Origin: Amoebidium appalachense
Taxonomy: Eukaryota > Ichthyosporea
NCBI GenBank assembly: GCA_963693365.1
Contig: CAVNZM010000015.1
Location: forward strand, 4,774,001-4,838,000
Direction: 5' to 3'
DNA length: 64,000 nt
The notes below the pieces were generated by a model. The model was given only the letters and a program-made list of their open reading frames with translations. It had not been told where the DNA came from and did no database searches. Position numbers and translations under genes: made by a program. This document shows, in pieces, positions 26,400-42,620 of this stretch; position 1 is the first letter of the stretch, and every line of letters starts with the position of its first letter.

Positions 26400-28465
26400 T
26401 CTCTATTTTTGGCACCCCTTGAGCAGGGTAGGGATTAAGAAAAAAAATCGTCGTAATTACGATTAACGAGAGACCCCGATACGAATAAGGTCAGGGTACC
26501 GTCATAACAGCTTTCGTATCAGGTGTGTAGCATTATCAACGCTTAAATATGTCATTTTCCCTATTTTTCCAATATTTCTGTTCAAGAACAGCGCATTCCC
26601 CCCCAAGAACATATCTACAGCGCTTCTCATGTGCAATATCGAGCCCCGATAAGTTTCCAGGGCTTGTAATATTGCGGGACTCAATTTGTAAAAACACGTA
26701 TTTTGAGTTTTGCGACTGGAGGGGCGTTTTAGGCGGGGCTTGCAGCTCACCAAGAACCCACCCGTTACGATTAAGAAATTGTCCGTTACGATTGGCCAAA
26801 AGGCGATACGGTTAAGCTGGCGAACCCCAGCCCAACCCTGACCCTGAGATATCGTTAGCCAACCGTCATCGGTCAAGTTTGTCAACGTACGAAAACACAA
26901 CAAATATTATACATGGTCTCCAGAAGAAAAGGCAGCAGCGTAAAAAATCACAAATGTCACAGACTTTGATATGCTGAATAACAGTAAATAACGAGCGATA
27001 TGGCAGTACATAGCTGGCAGCCTGGAGGCTGGTGCCCCGCCAGCTGGCAGCCTGGCACATTATGGCGACATTTTTAGAAGTGATGACGTCACACAGGCTG
27101 TTGGCAAGTTGCCTGGCTGTCGAACCCTTCCCAGCGGTTGTTCTCTCTTTGCGCATTGCGCCTAAAAAATTCTAAATACAATGAAATTGCGGTAGGGTAT
27201 TATTTCAGCGCTGTTGTATATGTTATGATGAGGCTTTTTTGTAAATTATGGTCAGCTGTGGCAGCCAGATGTCCTCGAAATCTCACCGAACCACCGCTCA
27301 CTATCATCTGAGTCATGATTGCCTCGGATTGGTTGTGTGATATTTTAAAACTTCAGGTATGCAGCTTGAAACAAGTCCACCAATCACATATCTTCTAATT
27401 AATTCTAAGATTGTCCAATGAACGCATGCTCTGAAAACCCAAATATGTACAATGTAAACAAACCATTCTGTTTTGCTTCTGTTTTTGGATGATGGACGCA
27501 CCAACGACCGTTTCTATGTTTTCCTTTCCGGAAACCAGCCTCTCCGGCGATAGTCCCTCTTATGGCTGTGGTGCACATTTGCGCGCATGTATTTAGAGTT
27601 TGTGTTTACTGCGTTCTAACGGAGATAGGGGTGCACGCCCTCGTTAAGCCTACCTATAATGATTAGCGTGAACAATTTTTTGTGTGCACGCGTCACGGTA
27701 CCGGTACCGTACGTATACCGTCGGGTGTGCTTGCCAAGTATGGTGTCACAAGTTGTGCTTGTGACCGATGCCCGCAGGGTGTGTTTCAGCATACCCTATT
27801 ATGAATAGGTACAAGGCTTCTGTATATGTATACTGTAGTGTGCACATGTGCGCGCCATAATTTGTGGTGCACATGTGGACATGCAAGGGGATTGTTAACG
27901 TGCACGCGAATGTGTGAGTTTGAAGTCTTTTTGTACCCAGTTTGTCACAGACACTCTGCACCGTGTGCGTAAGTTCGAGGCTGTGTCATAGTGCCGCGTA
28001 CCTACGCATGTGTTTCCGTCGTCCTGCACCGGTGTATCAGCTAATATGTAGTATACGCTTTTATTCTTCTATGTGCTATAGTGTTTCAACCAAGCAGTTA
28101 TATCAAATGAATTAGTGTATATGTATGCATGATCATATTGACATAATATGCATGTGTGTGTGTTCTCCCACGTCATGTCGATAACTATTATATCTGGAAT
28201 AATGAGGGCTCTACCTAGCGATAGCTATATAGGGGGTTTTTTTATTTATCACGATGGCCCTGGCGAGGCGCAGCTCACTATATTATGGGATTACCGTTTA
28301 CCATAAATATATGCCGCCAGGAAGTCGGGGCCAGAAGTGCCCACAAGGGCACAGCCTCGAATTTGGCCGTACATAGAGGTAGCTGCTATGAGTTCACGCG
28401 CTGTCCATATTTAAAGACGACGGGGCCACAGAGAATATAACGTGAATATACAGGAAGAAATGAGG
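26400..28465. other. Unique intergenic sequence
   Basis: About 2 kb with few simple repeats, unusual for this window. Contains several CCAAT/ATTGG motifs (near 27330, 27380 and 27415), TGACGTCA at 27084-27091 and a direct repeat 'agctggcagcctgg' near 27012 and 27048. No reading frame looks coding. Confidence 0.45.
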
Positions 28466-29996
<1,531 letters not shown>

Positions 29997-30609
29997 ATCG
30001 TTAGCTAATCAGAATCGACTTTTGTTCTCCATATTTGGCTAGCTTAGAATTTTCGGAACTTTCCTTTTAGTCATTATGATTGGTTTACTCTCGGTTCCAA
30101 TGTTTTGCACAACAATGATTGGATGACGCACTGGAGTCAAGCTTTCACAGGGTTTGAATAATGAGACACTGTTACACCCACACATACTGTACGAAGGCCC
30201 CAAGAGCGTGTAATATGGCCCATACAGTAGTATGTGTACATACACTGCAGAAAGCTTTTTTTTTGTTTTTTGTTTTCTTTCATGTGGTGTGCATGATTGC
30301 GGAATGTTACCGGCGCATTAGAGTCTAAATACGTATCATATCATCGCAGTGCACATACGTAGGTCCATGGGGGCGGAATATCCTGCAAAATTTCGATTCC
30401 TGGATCTTCACAGAGTAGATCACCCGTACACGTGCACACACAATAATTCTGTATGCATGCTATTGATTTGTACAGACTTATTAGTAAGACTAGAAGGGTC
30501 TAGGTTTATGAGTGAATAGCTGCCAGAAACGCCACGCTGCTACAAAAGAAGGGTTGTTTAGCTTCTACGCCTTTTTTGTTAAAGGGCTCATTACCTTCCT
30601 AACGCAAAA
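29997..30609. other. 5' flank of TRM112
   Basis: Unique sequence with ATTGG motifs near 30079 and 30117. No clear TATA box close to the ATG at 30610. Confidence 0.4.
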
Positions 30610-31410
30610 ATGAAGTTGCTCACTCACAACATGCTGCAGTGTCACGTCAAGGTGCCCCCCCCCCCTCCCCCCTCCTCCCTCCCCCCTCCCCCCTCCCTCC
30701 CCCCCGTCCCCCCACCCCCACCACCACCACCATCATCATCACCACCACCACCACCACCACCGCGCACCCCCTTTTTTTGTCCACCTTTAGCCCGGCCCTG
30801 TTGCCCCCCTTGCCTCCCTTCACCACTTCCTCCTCCTCTTGCCCGTTCGGCTAGCATGCTTCAAGAGCGAAATGGAGGTTTTTCTGTGGGAGGGAAGGAA
30901 GGTGGGAAGAAAAGGAGGGGGAGGAAGAGGAGGAGGGCGAGGGGGGAAAGGGTGGGGGAGGAGGAAGGAGGATGCTGGGTAAGGGATCGGCTTCGTAGTT
31001 GTTCGTTTGGAGAAGGCTTGCGATGGAAGGGGTGGCACGTGTGTGTCAGTATTGACTCATCTCAGCCTTTTTCTTGTGGATGGGAAGGGAGCAGGGGGGG
31101 GGGGGGGAGGAGGGAGGGGATGTGCGGAGGAACGCGCGGGAGGGGGGGTTAAAGGGCAACCCGGGAATGGTCAGGAAAAGGCTGACCGTTGGTGTAGGAA
31201 TGGTAGCGATGATATATCAAACATTTTTTTAACTTGGAGATCTGGATGTGTAGCAAGGCCTGGGGAAGTGGGCAGATGGAGAAAGAGGAGCACGGTGGCG
31301 GGGGGGAAAGTGGGGTGGTTTTGTGATGTGTGTGTGTGTGTGCATGTGCGTGTGTGCGTGTGCGTGTGTGTGTGTATGGCGGGGGGGACGGGGAGGGAGG
31401 GGGAGGGGGG

Positions 31411-31445
<35 letters not shown>

Positions 31446-31568
31446 GGAGAGGTGAAGGGAAACCCGGGGGACGGGAAATGGGGGTGGGATGAGCCGTGAT
31501 AGCGGGTTGGTGACTGGTAGTTTTATAAGCGGGGAAGAAAGATATGTGTGTGCTGTAAACGAGGTGTC

Positions 31569-31599
<31 letters not shown>

Positions 31600-33334
31600 G
31601 GGGGGGGGTGGTTCGCGTGTGCGTGTGTGTATGGGGAGAGAGGGGGGGTTAGGGGGGAAGGCGAGGGTGGTGATGCAAGAGTGATGCACTAATCTTTCAA
31701 ACGTGGCACAGAGCTGTGACAAGAATAACTTTCCTCTGAGGCTGGAGGTGACCACTGTGGAGACACAGGAAGCAGAGTTCAAACCCATCTTTTTGAAGCA
31801 CGTGCTCTCTAAGTTGGACTGGCCTGCACTGCTGGTGGCTGCAAAGCAGGTGTGTGTATGTGTCTGGGGAAGGGGAGGGGGGTGAGGGGGGGATGGGTGT
31901 GTGGGGGGGGGGGGGGGGAGGGGGTGAAGGGTGAGGCGAGGGGGGGGGGGGGGGGGGGGGGGGGGAGGGAGAGATGGATGGGTGTGTGTGTGTGTATGTG
32001 TGTGTGTGTGTGCGTGTTTGCGCGCGTGTGTGCGTGTGTGCGTGTGTGCATGCGTGAGTGTGAGTGTATGTGCGCGCGTGTTGTGGTGGTGGTGGAGGAG
32101 GGGGCCAGGAAGGGGAGAGGGGCGGGCGGGCAAGGGGGAGGGGGAGAGGGGCTGGGTGGTGGGATGGGAGGGGGGGGGGGGGGGGGATGGGTGGTTTAGG
32201 TGTTGTGTGGGTAGGCGGGAGGGAGGGGGGGAAGGGGGTGGGCTGAAGGGGGGGGGGGGGGGGGAGGGGGGGAATGAAGGAGGGACGGACAGAGTGAAGA
32301 GGGGGAAGCGGGGAGGGAGATAGGGGTTGGGGAGTGAAGAGAGCTATGTATGTATACATGTATGTGCATGAATGTGTTGCGGTTGTTGTTGGGGGGGAGG
32401 GGGGAAGAGGGGGAGGGGAGGGCTCTGTGGTGAAGGGAAGATGGGCGGGGGGGGAGGGGGGGCATTTGCCGAAAGGGATGGTTTAAGTATAATGTTTTTT
32501 TTTTGTTTTGTTTTTTTTTTTTGGGGGGGGGGGGGGGGTGAAAGACAAGTGCCTGTCGGTGTTCGGTTCGATTCCTCATTGTTTGAGAGGTTTTGGGTCT
32601 GGGTGTGCTGGAAAGGGTCAATAAGTGTCTGGGTGTTGGAGGGATGGGGTAGCTGGGGCAGGATAACACATCCCAAAGAAGTTTACGGGTTTGCGGTGGT
32701 GTATCTGTGGTTGTGGAGAGATATGTACTTGCAGTGGGAAGGCGGGAAGGGGGGGGGGGGGGGGGGGGGGGGGGTGGAGGATGGAGGAATAGGCCCGGGG
32801 GGGGGGGGGGAGGGCGGGCGGAGGGGGGGGGGGGGGGAAGAGGGGGAGAGACGAGGGCAGACTGCAGCAGGGAGGGGGGGGGGGGGTGGTTGAGATGAAC
32901 GCAAACTGAGAGCAGAAGTCAGTGTGAAGATATGTAGAAGGGGGGGGGAGGGGGGGGGGGGGGGGGGGGGAGGATGGAGGATATTGGTGTGGAGGTGCAT
33001 GGGGGGATTTCCCTGTCCGTGTGTTGACTGTGTGCATACATAGGTGGGCATTGAGAATCTGCCCAGTGAGCCACCTGCGCCCGAGGACCTTTCAGACGAT
33101 TTCTTGCAGCTCTTGCACACAGCAATCCTCGAGGTCTGTCCATGCCCCCACCCCCCCTGTCTCTCTTGTGTCTCTTTCTCTGTCTCTCTTTCTCCCTCCC
33201 TCTCTCTCCTCCTCTCCCTCTGTCTCTCTCTCTCTGTCTCTCTCTCTTTCTCACCCACACACACTCTCTCCTCTCTCTCTCTTTCTCTCTTTCTCTTTCT
33301 CTCTCTCTCCTACCTCTCTCCCCCCCTCCCCCCC

Positions 33335-33367
<33 letters not shown>

Positions 33368-34056
33368 TCTGCCTATCTGTCTCTGGCCCCCCCCCCCACC
33401 CACCCCCCACCCCACACTCCCTCGCATGCTTAAGTTGTTTTATTTCCGGTTAATCATTGTTTGACGCTTTGTAGTTGTCTCTTGGTTCTCCTCCATATTT
33501 CCAACCCTCTAAAGCATACATCCCCCCCTCTCCCCCCCCCCCCCCACTTCCCCCGCATACTGTGCGCATGGCTGATGCTGCATAGTTGAATGTTTGCCTT
33601 TGCATGTGTCCTGCACCATGCTTCTCATCGTGTATGCGTACTTCGTACTGTGTTCCGCATTCAAACCCCCCCACTTCCCCCCCCCCCCCCCAAACCGCTG
33701 GCCGCCCCTCTGTTGTGGAGATAGTGGGATCTGGGTGGGGTGTGAAGTTTCCAGTGTGCGGGAAAGAAGAAGGGGGGGGGCGGGGAGGGGGGTAATATTG
33801 GCATGCTTGGGTGCTGTTGTGCTTGCAGCATGAGTGAAGATTGTGTGCCAGGCGCAGCTGGAAGGGTGGACGGGGCCCCCGGAGGGGAGGGAGGTGGGGA
33901 GGTAATGGGGCGGGGGGGGGGGGGGGGGGGGGGAGGGGGGGGGGGGAGGGGGTGGGGGGCGGGAGGCAGGAGGCAGGAGGCAGGGAAAATGTAAATGTGC
34001 TAGAGCACATGTTCTAAAGGGACGAGATAGGAGGAAGGGACGAGGAGAGGATGGGG

Positions 34057-34107
<51 letters not shown>

Positions 34108-35088
34108 TTGTGACTTTTGTGAGGAACAGAGGGAGGTAAATGAATTGTTTGTGATTAGGCGGGAATATTAAGTGTATTGTGGTGGTCGAGGGAAGCTCTG
34201 TGTGGGGGGGGGGGGGGGGGGGAGGGGGGGGAGGGGGGGGGGGGGGGGCTGAGTTATGATTGGCTCAAGCCAACCACACATACAATCCCACAGACACCTG
34301 ATTGAGGCTGCACACACACTTTTACAAACACGTACACACACACGCATACACCACAAGCACATCACACACACACACACACACATACACCCTGCCGCAGACG
34401 CGTACACATGCGCACACACACACACACACACACACACACCCAAGTACATGCACACGCGTGTGTGCGCGCGCACAGACACACACGCACGCACACACACACA
34501 TGCATGCACATGCACACACACACACGTCCCTCCACACCACACATCCATGCACATCCTTGTTTTTGACTACACATGTGCATGCTTCATCTGCGCCCTCACT
34601 CTTCCCACAGTTCTGCACACATGTTGGTTCAGCCATGCACTTGCCGGCAGGGTCAACACGTGCGCACATGCACAGGCACAGGCATACTGGCGTGTGTGCA
34701 CGCGCGCGCACGCACACCTACACACACTTACACTTCCACACACTCACACACACACAAAACAACCCCTCCCCCCCCCCCCCCCCCCCCCCCCCAACACACA
34801 CACACACACACACACACCCACCCACCCACACAACCAGGACACGTTTATGACAAAAAGGAAGCTGGTTCGACACAACCCACTTCCATTCCATTCCTTTCCC
34901 CTTTGTGTACCCATTCTCCCACCATTATAAATAATAATTATAATTATAAAATTAACCCCACTACGTGCACGTGTGTGTGCTCACAGACACAGGTAGTGGA
35001 AGGACAGATGGTCTGCAACAACTGTGGCCACGTGTACCGCATAGCTCAGGGCATTCCAAACATGCTGCTGGCAGAGGACGAGGTGTGA
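30610..35088 (+). CDS. TRM112: TRM112, activator of methyltransferases (four exons)
   Basis: Exons 30610-30651, 31712-31849, 33044-33133 and 34987-35088, all introns phase 0, total 123 residues (human TRMT112 has 125). Start MKLLTHNM and end [12 protein letters not shown] are diagnostic of the family; FPLRLEV and [10 protein letters not shown] also match. TRM112 is a small zinc-binding partner that stabilises and activates methyltransferases acting on tRNA (TRM9/ALKBH8, TRM11), 18S rRNA (BUD23) and release factor eRF1 (MTQ2/HEMK2). All four zinc ligands are present: Cys11 and Cys16 in exons 1-2 and the C-x2-C of CNNCGHVYR in exon 4, as in yeast; the human protein has lost most of them. For exon 4 the acceptor at 34986 is preferred over 34992 because it keeps the family length. 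The introns total over 4 kb of mostly G- or C-rich low complexity. Confidence 0.93.
30652..31711. repeat. TRM112 intron 1: C-rich half then G-rich half
   Basis: C/CT-rich with (CAC)n/(CAT)n at 30654-30770, unique to about 30880, then G-rich from 30890 including G runs at 31396-31442 and 31584-31607. Confidence 0.8.
31850..33043. repeat. TRM112 intron 2: almost pure purine/T on the sense strand
   Basis: The donor GTGTGTATG runs into G-rich sequence with GT blocks; long G runs near 31901, 31941, 32170, 32251, 32522, 32750-32774, 32799, 32940-32970. Very few cytosines in 1.2 kb. Confidence 0.8.
33134..34986. repeat. TRM112 intron 3: CT/C-rich, dispersed repeat, G-rich, (CA)n
   Basis: CT blocks 33160-33310 and C runs to 33365; dispersed repeat family member 33435-33670; G-rich 33767-34250 with a G run at about 34058-34106; (CA)n and C run 34318-34830; then an AATAAT-rich stretch before the acceptor. 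Confidence 0.8.
33435..33670 (+). repeat. Dispersed intronic repeat, member 1
   Basis: Left half ('ttaagttgttttattt' to 'tccatatttccaaccctcta', then a C-rich tract) and right half ending 'gtacttcgtactgtgttccg'. Related copies lie in the ICME-like gene at 45088-45190, 45275-45665, 47880-48000 and (right half only) 50465-50560. Confidence 0.6.
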
Positions 35089-36180
35089 TATTAAAATATA
35101 TTTGAAGATTTTAGTGTGTTGTCTCCCGCGGTTTGGTAGGGGGGGGGGGGGGGGGGGGATGATTTTTGGTGGTCGTAGGTTTAGAAAAGCGGTTTTCTTG
35201 ATGAGTGGAGATCTCCATTTTATTTTATTTTTCCCCCGGTTTGTTCGTTTGTGTGTCTGCTCGTTTGTTTGCTAAGGTGGATTTCATAGTGTGGCTTTTG
35301 TGGTTTGTTTTTGGTTTTGGTTTTATTTTAAAATACACCTCGTAGTGTCATCATGTGCATGGAATAATGCTCGCACTTGAACACATGCAAACACAAGCAA
35401 GCGCATACCGGGACACACACACATAGATATAGAGAGAGATATATATGAAGGGAGAGTGGGGGGGGGGAGGGGGGGGGAGAAAGGAGAGGGGGGGGGGGGG
35501 GGGGGGGTGAGAGAGAGTGAGAGGACCACCAATCATTGATCACAGGCTCGCTGGATTGTTTTAGCGTTTAGAATGACTCGGCACATGCTTTTGACCTTAT
35601 TGTATATAAGGAACGAGTATCATTACTCCCCTGCCACTGTGAGAGTTGAAAAATACCAGGACCCCACTAGCACTGCAAAAAAAAAAAAAAAATGGTCACT
35701 TTTTCGGCATCATTGGGATATGCCTGTGGTCTGTTTTCCTGTTTTCTCTCAAACAATCTTGCTTTCGGCATTTAAAGAAATAAAAATAAAATGTACATTT
35801 ACAATGTCTTTGAACTGTATTACACTCTTCGAAGTGAAACGGCCTGAGAAGCGCTACCAATCCATACACGGTACTGCACTATATTCCGCCGTTAACCCCC
35901 CCCCCCTCCCCCCCCCCCCCCCCCCCCCCCCCCGCCCACCCACCTGCACTCCCTCTTGCACCCGTCAACTTTTTTAAGGTTCCGTTACCGGGAGGGGCAG
36001 TAGGATCAGCATTACTCTGGAGAGGGGGAAGGGGGGGGGGGGGGGGGGATCTCTCAGTAGAAACGACAACAAACAAGCCAATAGTAAGCGGATATTAAAA
36101 TGCCTGAAGGCCTATGAAGATCATATAGATATTACTCAGATGCAACTGGGTGGGAAACTGCAGAGTTATCGGCACAATCA
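35089..36180. other. 3' flank of TRM112 and spacer
   Basis: Contains G runs (35139-35158, 35488-35507), an A run at 35679-35692, a C run at 35898-35932 and G run 36032-36048, in otherwise unique AT-moderate sequence. No exon supported. Confidence 0.45.
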
Positions 36181-38085
<1,905 letters not shown>

Positions 38086-38849
38086 AAAACTTACAACCAC
38101 CGTTCATTCACCCAAAACCTCATCCCCCCCCCCCCCCCCATCCCCCCCCCCCCCCCCCCCCCGGCGCACCCCCTGTACTCTGCCCATTCAGACATTAACC
38201 ACTTACGATACGTATTATATTCCCACTCACCAACACCTTACAGTCGATGTCAACCCCCCCCCCCCCCCCCCCCCCCCTTCCCCAAACCCCCCCCCCCCCT
38301 CCCCCCGCGCCGTATGGTAAACCATAGCGGAATCCCCCTTGAAAATGTCAATGTAGCACCCTTGATACCCTTCCGCTATTGTCGTTGCTCCTTGTCTTTG
38401 TCCCTCTGCAGACACCCAAAAAAGGTAAGAATTTTTTTCAAACAAAAAAAAAAAAAGGAACAACCCAATATGAAACAATAAGAAACAATAAATTAAGGGT
38501 GAGATGGACTGCATGTAAACCTTGGGTGAACCTAATGGTCTAGGAAAAACATGAAAGGAAAAAAGGAAGGTGGGGAAAGGAAAGAGAACATATGGAGGGA
38601 GAGAGAGAGAGGGGGGGGGAGGGGGGGGGGGGGGGAAGGATGTATTAAAGGGGAAGGGGTTTATTGTGCAAGTGGGAGACATCACCAATACAAAACAAAG
38701 AGTTTACAAACCGTCAAAAAAAAAAAAATAATACAAAAACCAGACACGGAAAAAAAAAAAAAAAAAAAAAAGCCGACGCAAGACACACTTGAACGGAAAC
38801 CATTGTCCTGGCAATGGGAAAGGGGGGTTGGGGGGGGAGGGGGTAGCGT

Positions 38850-38899
<50 letters not shown>

Positions 38900-39180
38900 A
38901 CACACACAAGAAGGTTAACAAGTACTCGAATGCAGAATGGGAAAAAAGAAGCGTCACTGGAAGGAGAGGGGTCAGAAGAGAGAAGCAGGTTAGGGTGGGT
39001 GGGTGGGGAGGTGTTTGGGGGAGGGGAGGGGGGGAGGGGAATGGCAAGGAGGGCGCGTTTCGAAATGAGAATTGGATGGGTAAAAAAAGGGTGTGGAAAA
39101 TGAAACAAGGGGAAAATTGAATAGGAGAAGTGAGAGGGCTTGTACGTAAACAGAACCCAAGGAGAAAACGTAACAAAAGG
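38086..39180. other. Spacer with C runs, A runs and (CA)n
   Basis: C runs 38124-38162 and 38252-38300, A runs 38716-38728 and 38750-38771, G-rich 38609-38636 and 38820-38842, (CA)n 38851-38908. A micro-exon-like 'tgcag-acacccaaaaaag-gtaaga' near 38407-38431 has no partner exons, so I do not call it. Confidence 0.45.
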
Positions 39181-39186
39181 ACGGGA

Positions 39187-39772
<586 letters not shown>

Positions 39773-39791
39773 ACACACACACACACATCAC

Positions 39792-40001
39792 CAGTTCAGG
39801 TAGGCTTGTAGCAAACGGGTCGGCATTGAGTTGTATGATTGGGCTGGTAGAACGAGAGGCCAACTCAGGAGACAGACGTCATTGTCCACACCATTGGTGT
39901 GGTCGTACTGCGGGTGGCACTGCGTGTGTTCAAAAACATGGATTTTTTCGAAGAGCTTCTTGAGAATGCCGTCACTACTCAACTTGAGCAAATCGTCATT
40001 G
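39792..40001 (-). CDS. Candidate minus-strand internal exon, unidentified
   Basis: On the minus strand a good acceptor (ccctttcacag) precedes 40001 and a donor GTGATG follows 39792. The 210-base interval is open in one frame: DDLLKLSSDGILKKLFEKI, then HTQCHPQYD and SWPLVLPAQSY. It enters after the first two codon bases and leaves at phase 2. No partner exons were found. The plus strand of the same interval is also open (see the entry at 40032), so only one of the two can be fully right. Family not recognised. Confidence 0.3.
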
Positions 40002-40031
40002 CTGTGAAAGGGTCGTCACCGAGCCAACAAG

Positions 40032-40361
40032 ATGATTCCTGAAAAAGCACCTGCTCCTACGTCTGCAACAATCAATCAGGTTTTGGAGACTTTTGTTAGT
40101 GGCAATGGTGCCAACAGTACGGAAATAAGATTGACGTACTTCAAGGGTCCGAAGTCTACAGTGAAGTTCGAGGATGAGAATGGTGAGAAAATTACGGATG
40201 ATGAATTTGAGAAACGATGCAATACGGAGCATTACAATTGCCAGACACTGTTTCAAGTCGATTGCATTCGATTTCAATACACTGAGCATAATAATGAAAC
40301 GTGGTCTGCAAAACTATTCACCAAACGTCTGAAGGCCAAAACTATCAAAAAAGTACAGTGA
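40032..40361 (+). CDS. Hypothetical protein, 109 aa
   Basis: Open frame from ATG 40032 to TGA 40359-40361 in unique sequence. It is hydrophilic with mixed charge (TYFKGPKSTVKFEDENGEK, then a basic tail KRLKAKTIKK) and looks like a real protein, but I do not recognise a family. Two oddities suggest a larger or broken gene. The stop follows a six-A run, and the neighbouring frame continues as SDEPASKRARIDEYTG to a donor GTACGT at about 40405; an acceptor at 40648-40649 then opens NSVSLFKKEEQLGKYGFEIK in matching phase. Upstream, ATG 39938 opens a different frame (MDFFEELLENAV) that overlaps this start. Either one-base errors or real frameshifts split one gene into pieces. Confidence 0.4.
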   Translation: MIPEKAPAPTSATINQVLETFVSGNGANSTEIRLTYFKGPKSTVKFEDENGEKITDDEFEKRCNTEHYNCQTLFQVDCIRFQYTEHNNETWSAKLFTKRLKAKTIKKVQ

Positions 40362-40712
40362 CGAACCAGCTTCCAAGAGAGCACGAATTGACGAATATAC
40401 GGGTACGTTTCATTTTTATTTGGTTTGCAATGAATTTTTATGTCTGTTCATTGTCATGATTGTAATTTTGTTTTGATATCTCGTTATTGTAAGTTTCTTT
40501 GATTTCTGGTTTGTTGTTTTAGCTTATGTTTTTTTGAGTTTTGTTATGTATTTTTGTCTATGATAGACATAACACTAGGTTTTGAAGTCTTAGACTATGC
40601 TTTATTTAAATTTTCCTTTGTTAGTACTAATTCGTTCATTTCCAAACAGGACGAAACAGCGTGAGTCTTTTCAAGAAAGAAGAACAGCTCGGCAAATATG
40701 GGTTTGAGATCA

Positions 40713-42620
<1,908 letters not shown>

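Noticed and set aside
30610-31152. Single 180-codon protein starting at the TRM112 ATG
   Set aside because: After 14 codons it becomes poly-Pro translation of the C-rich intron; the spliced form reproduces TRM112.
38407-38431. Micro-exon between TGCAG and GTAAGA
   Set aside because: Good splice signals, but no partner exon and only 13 bases inside.
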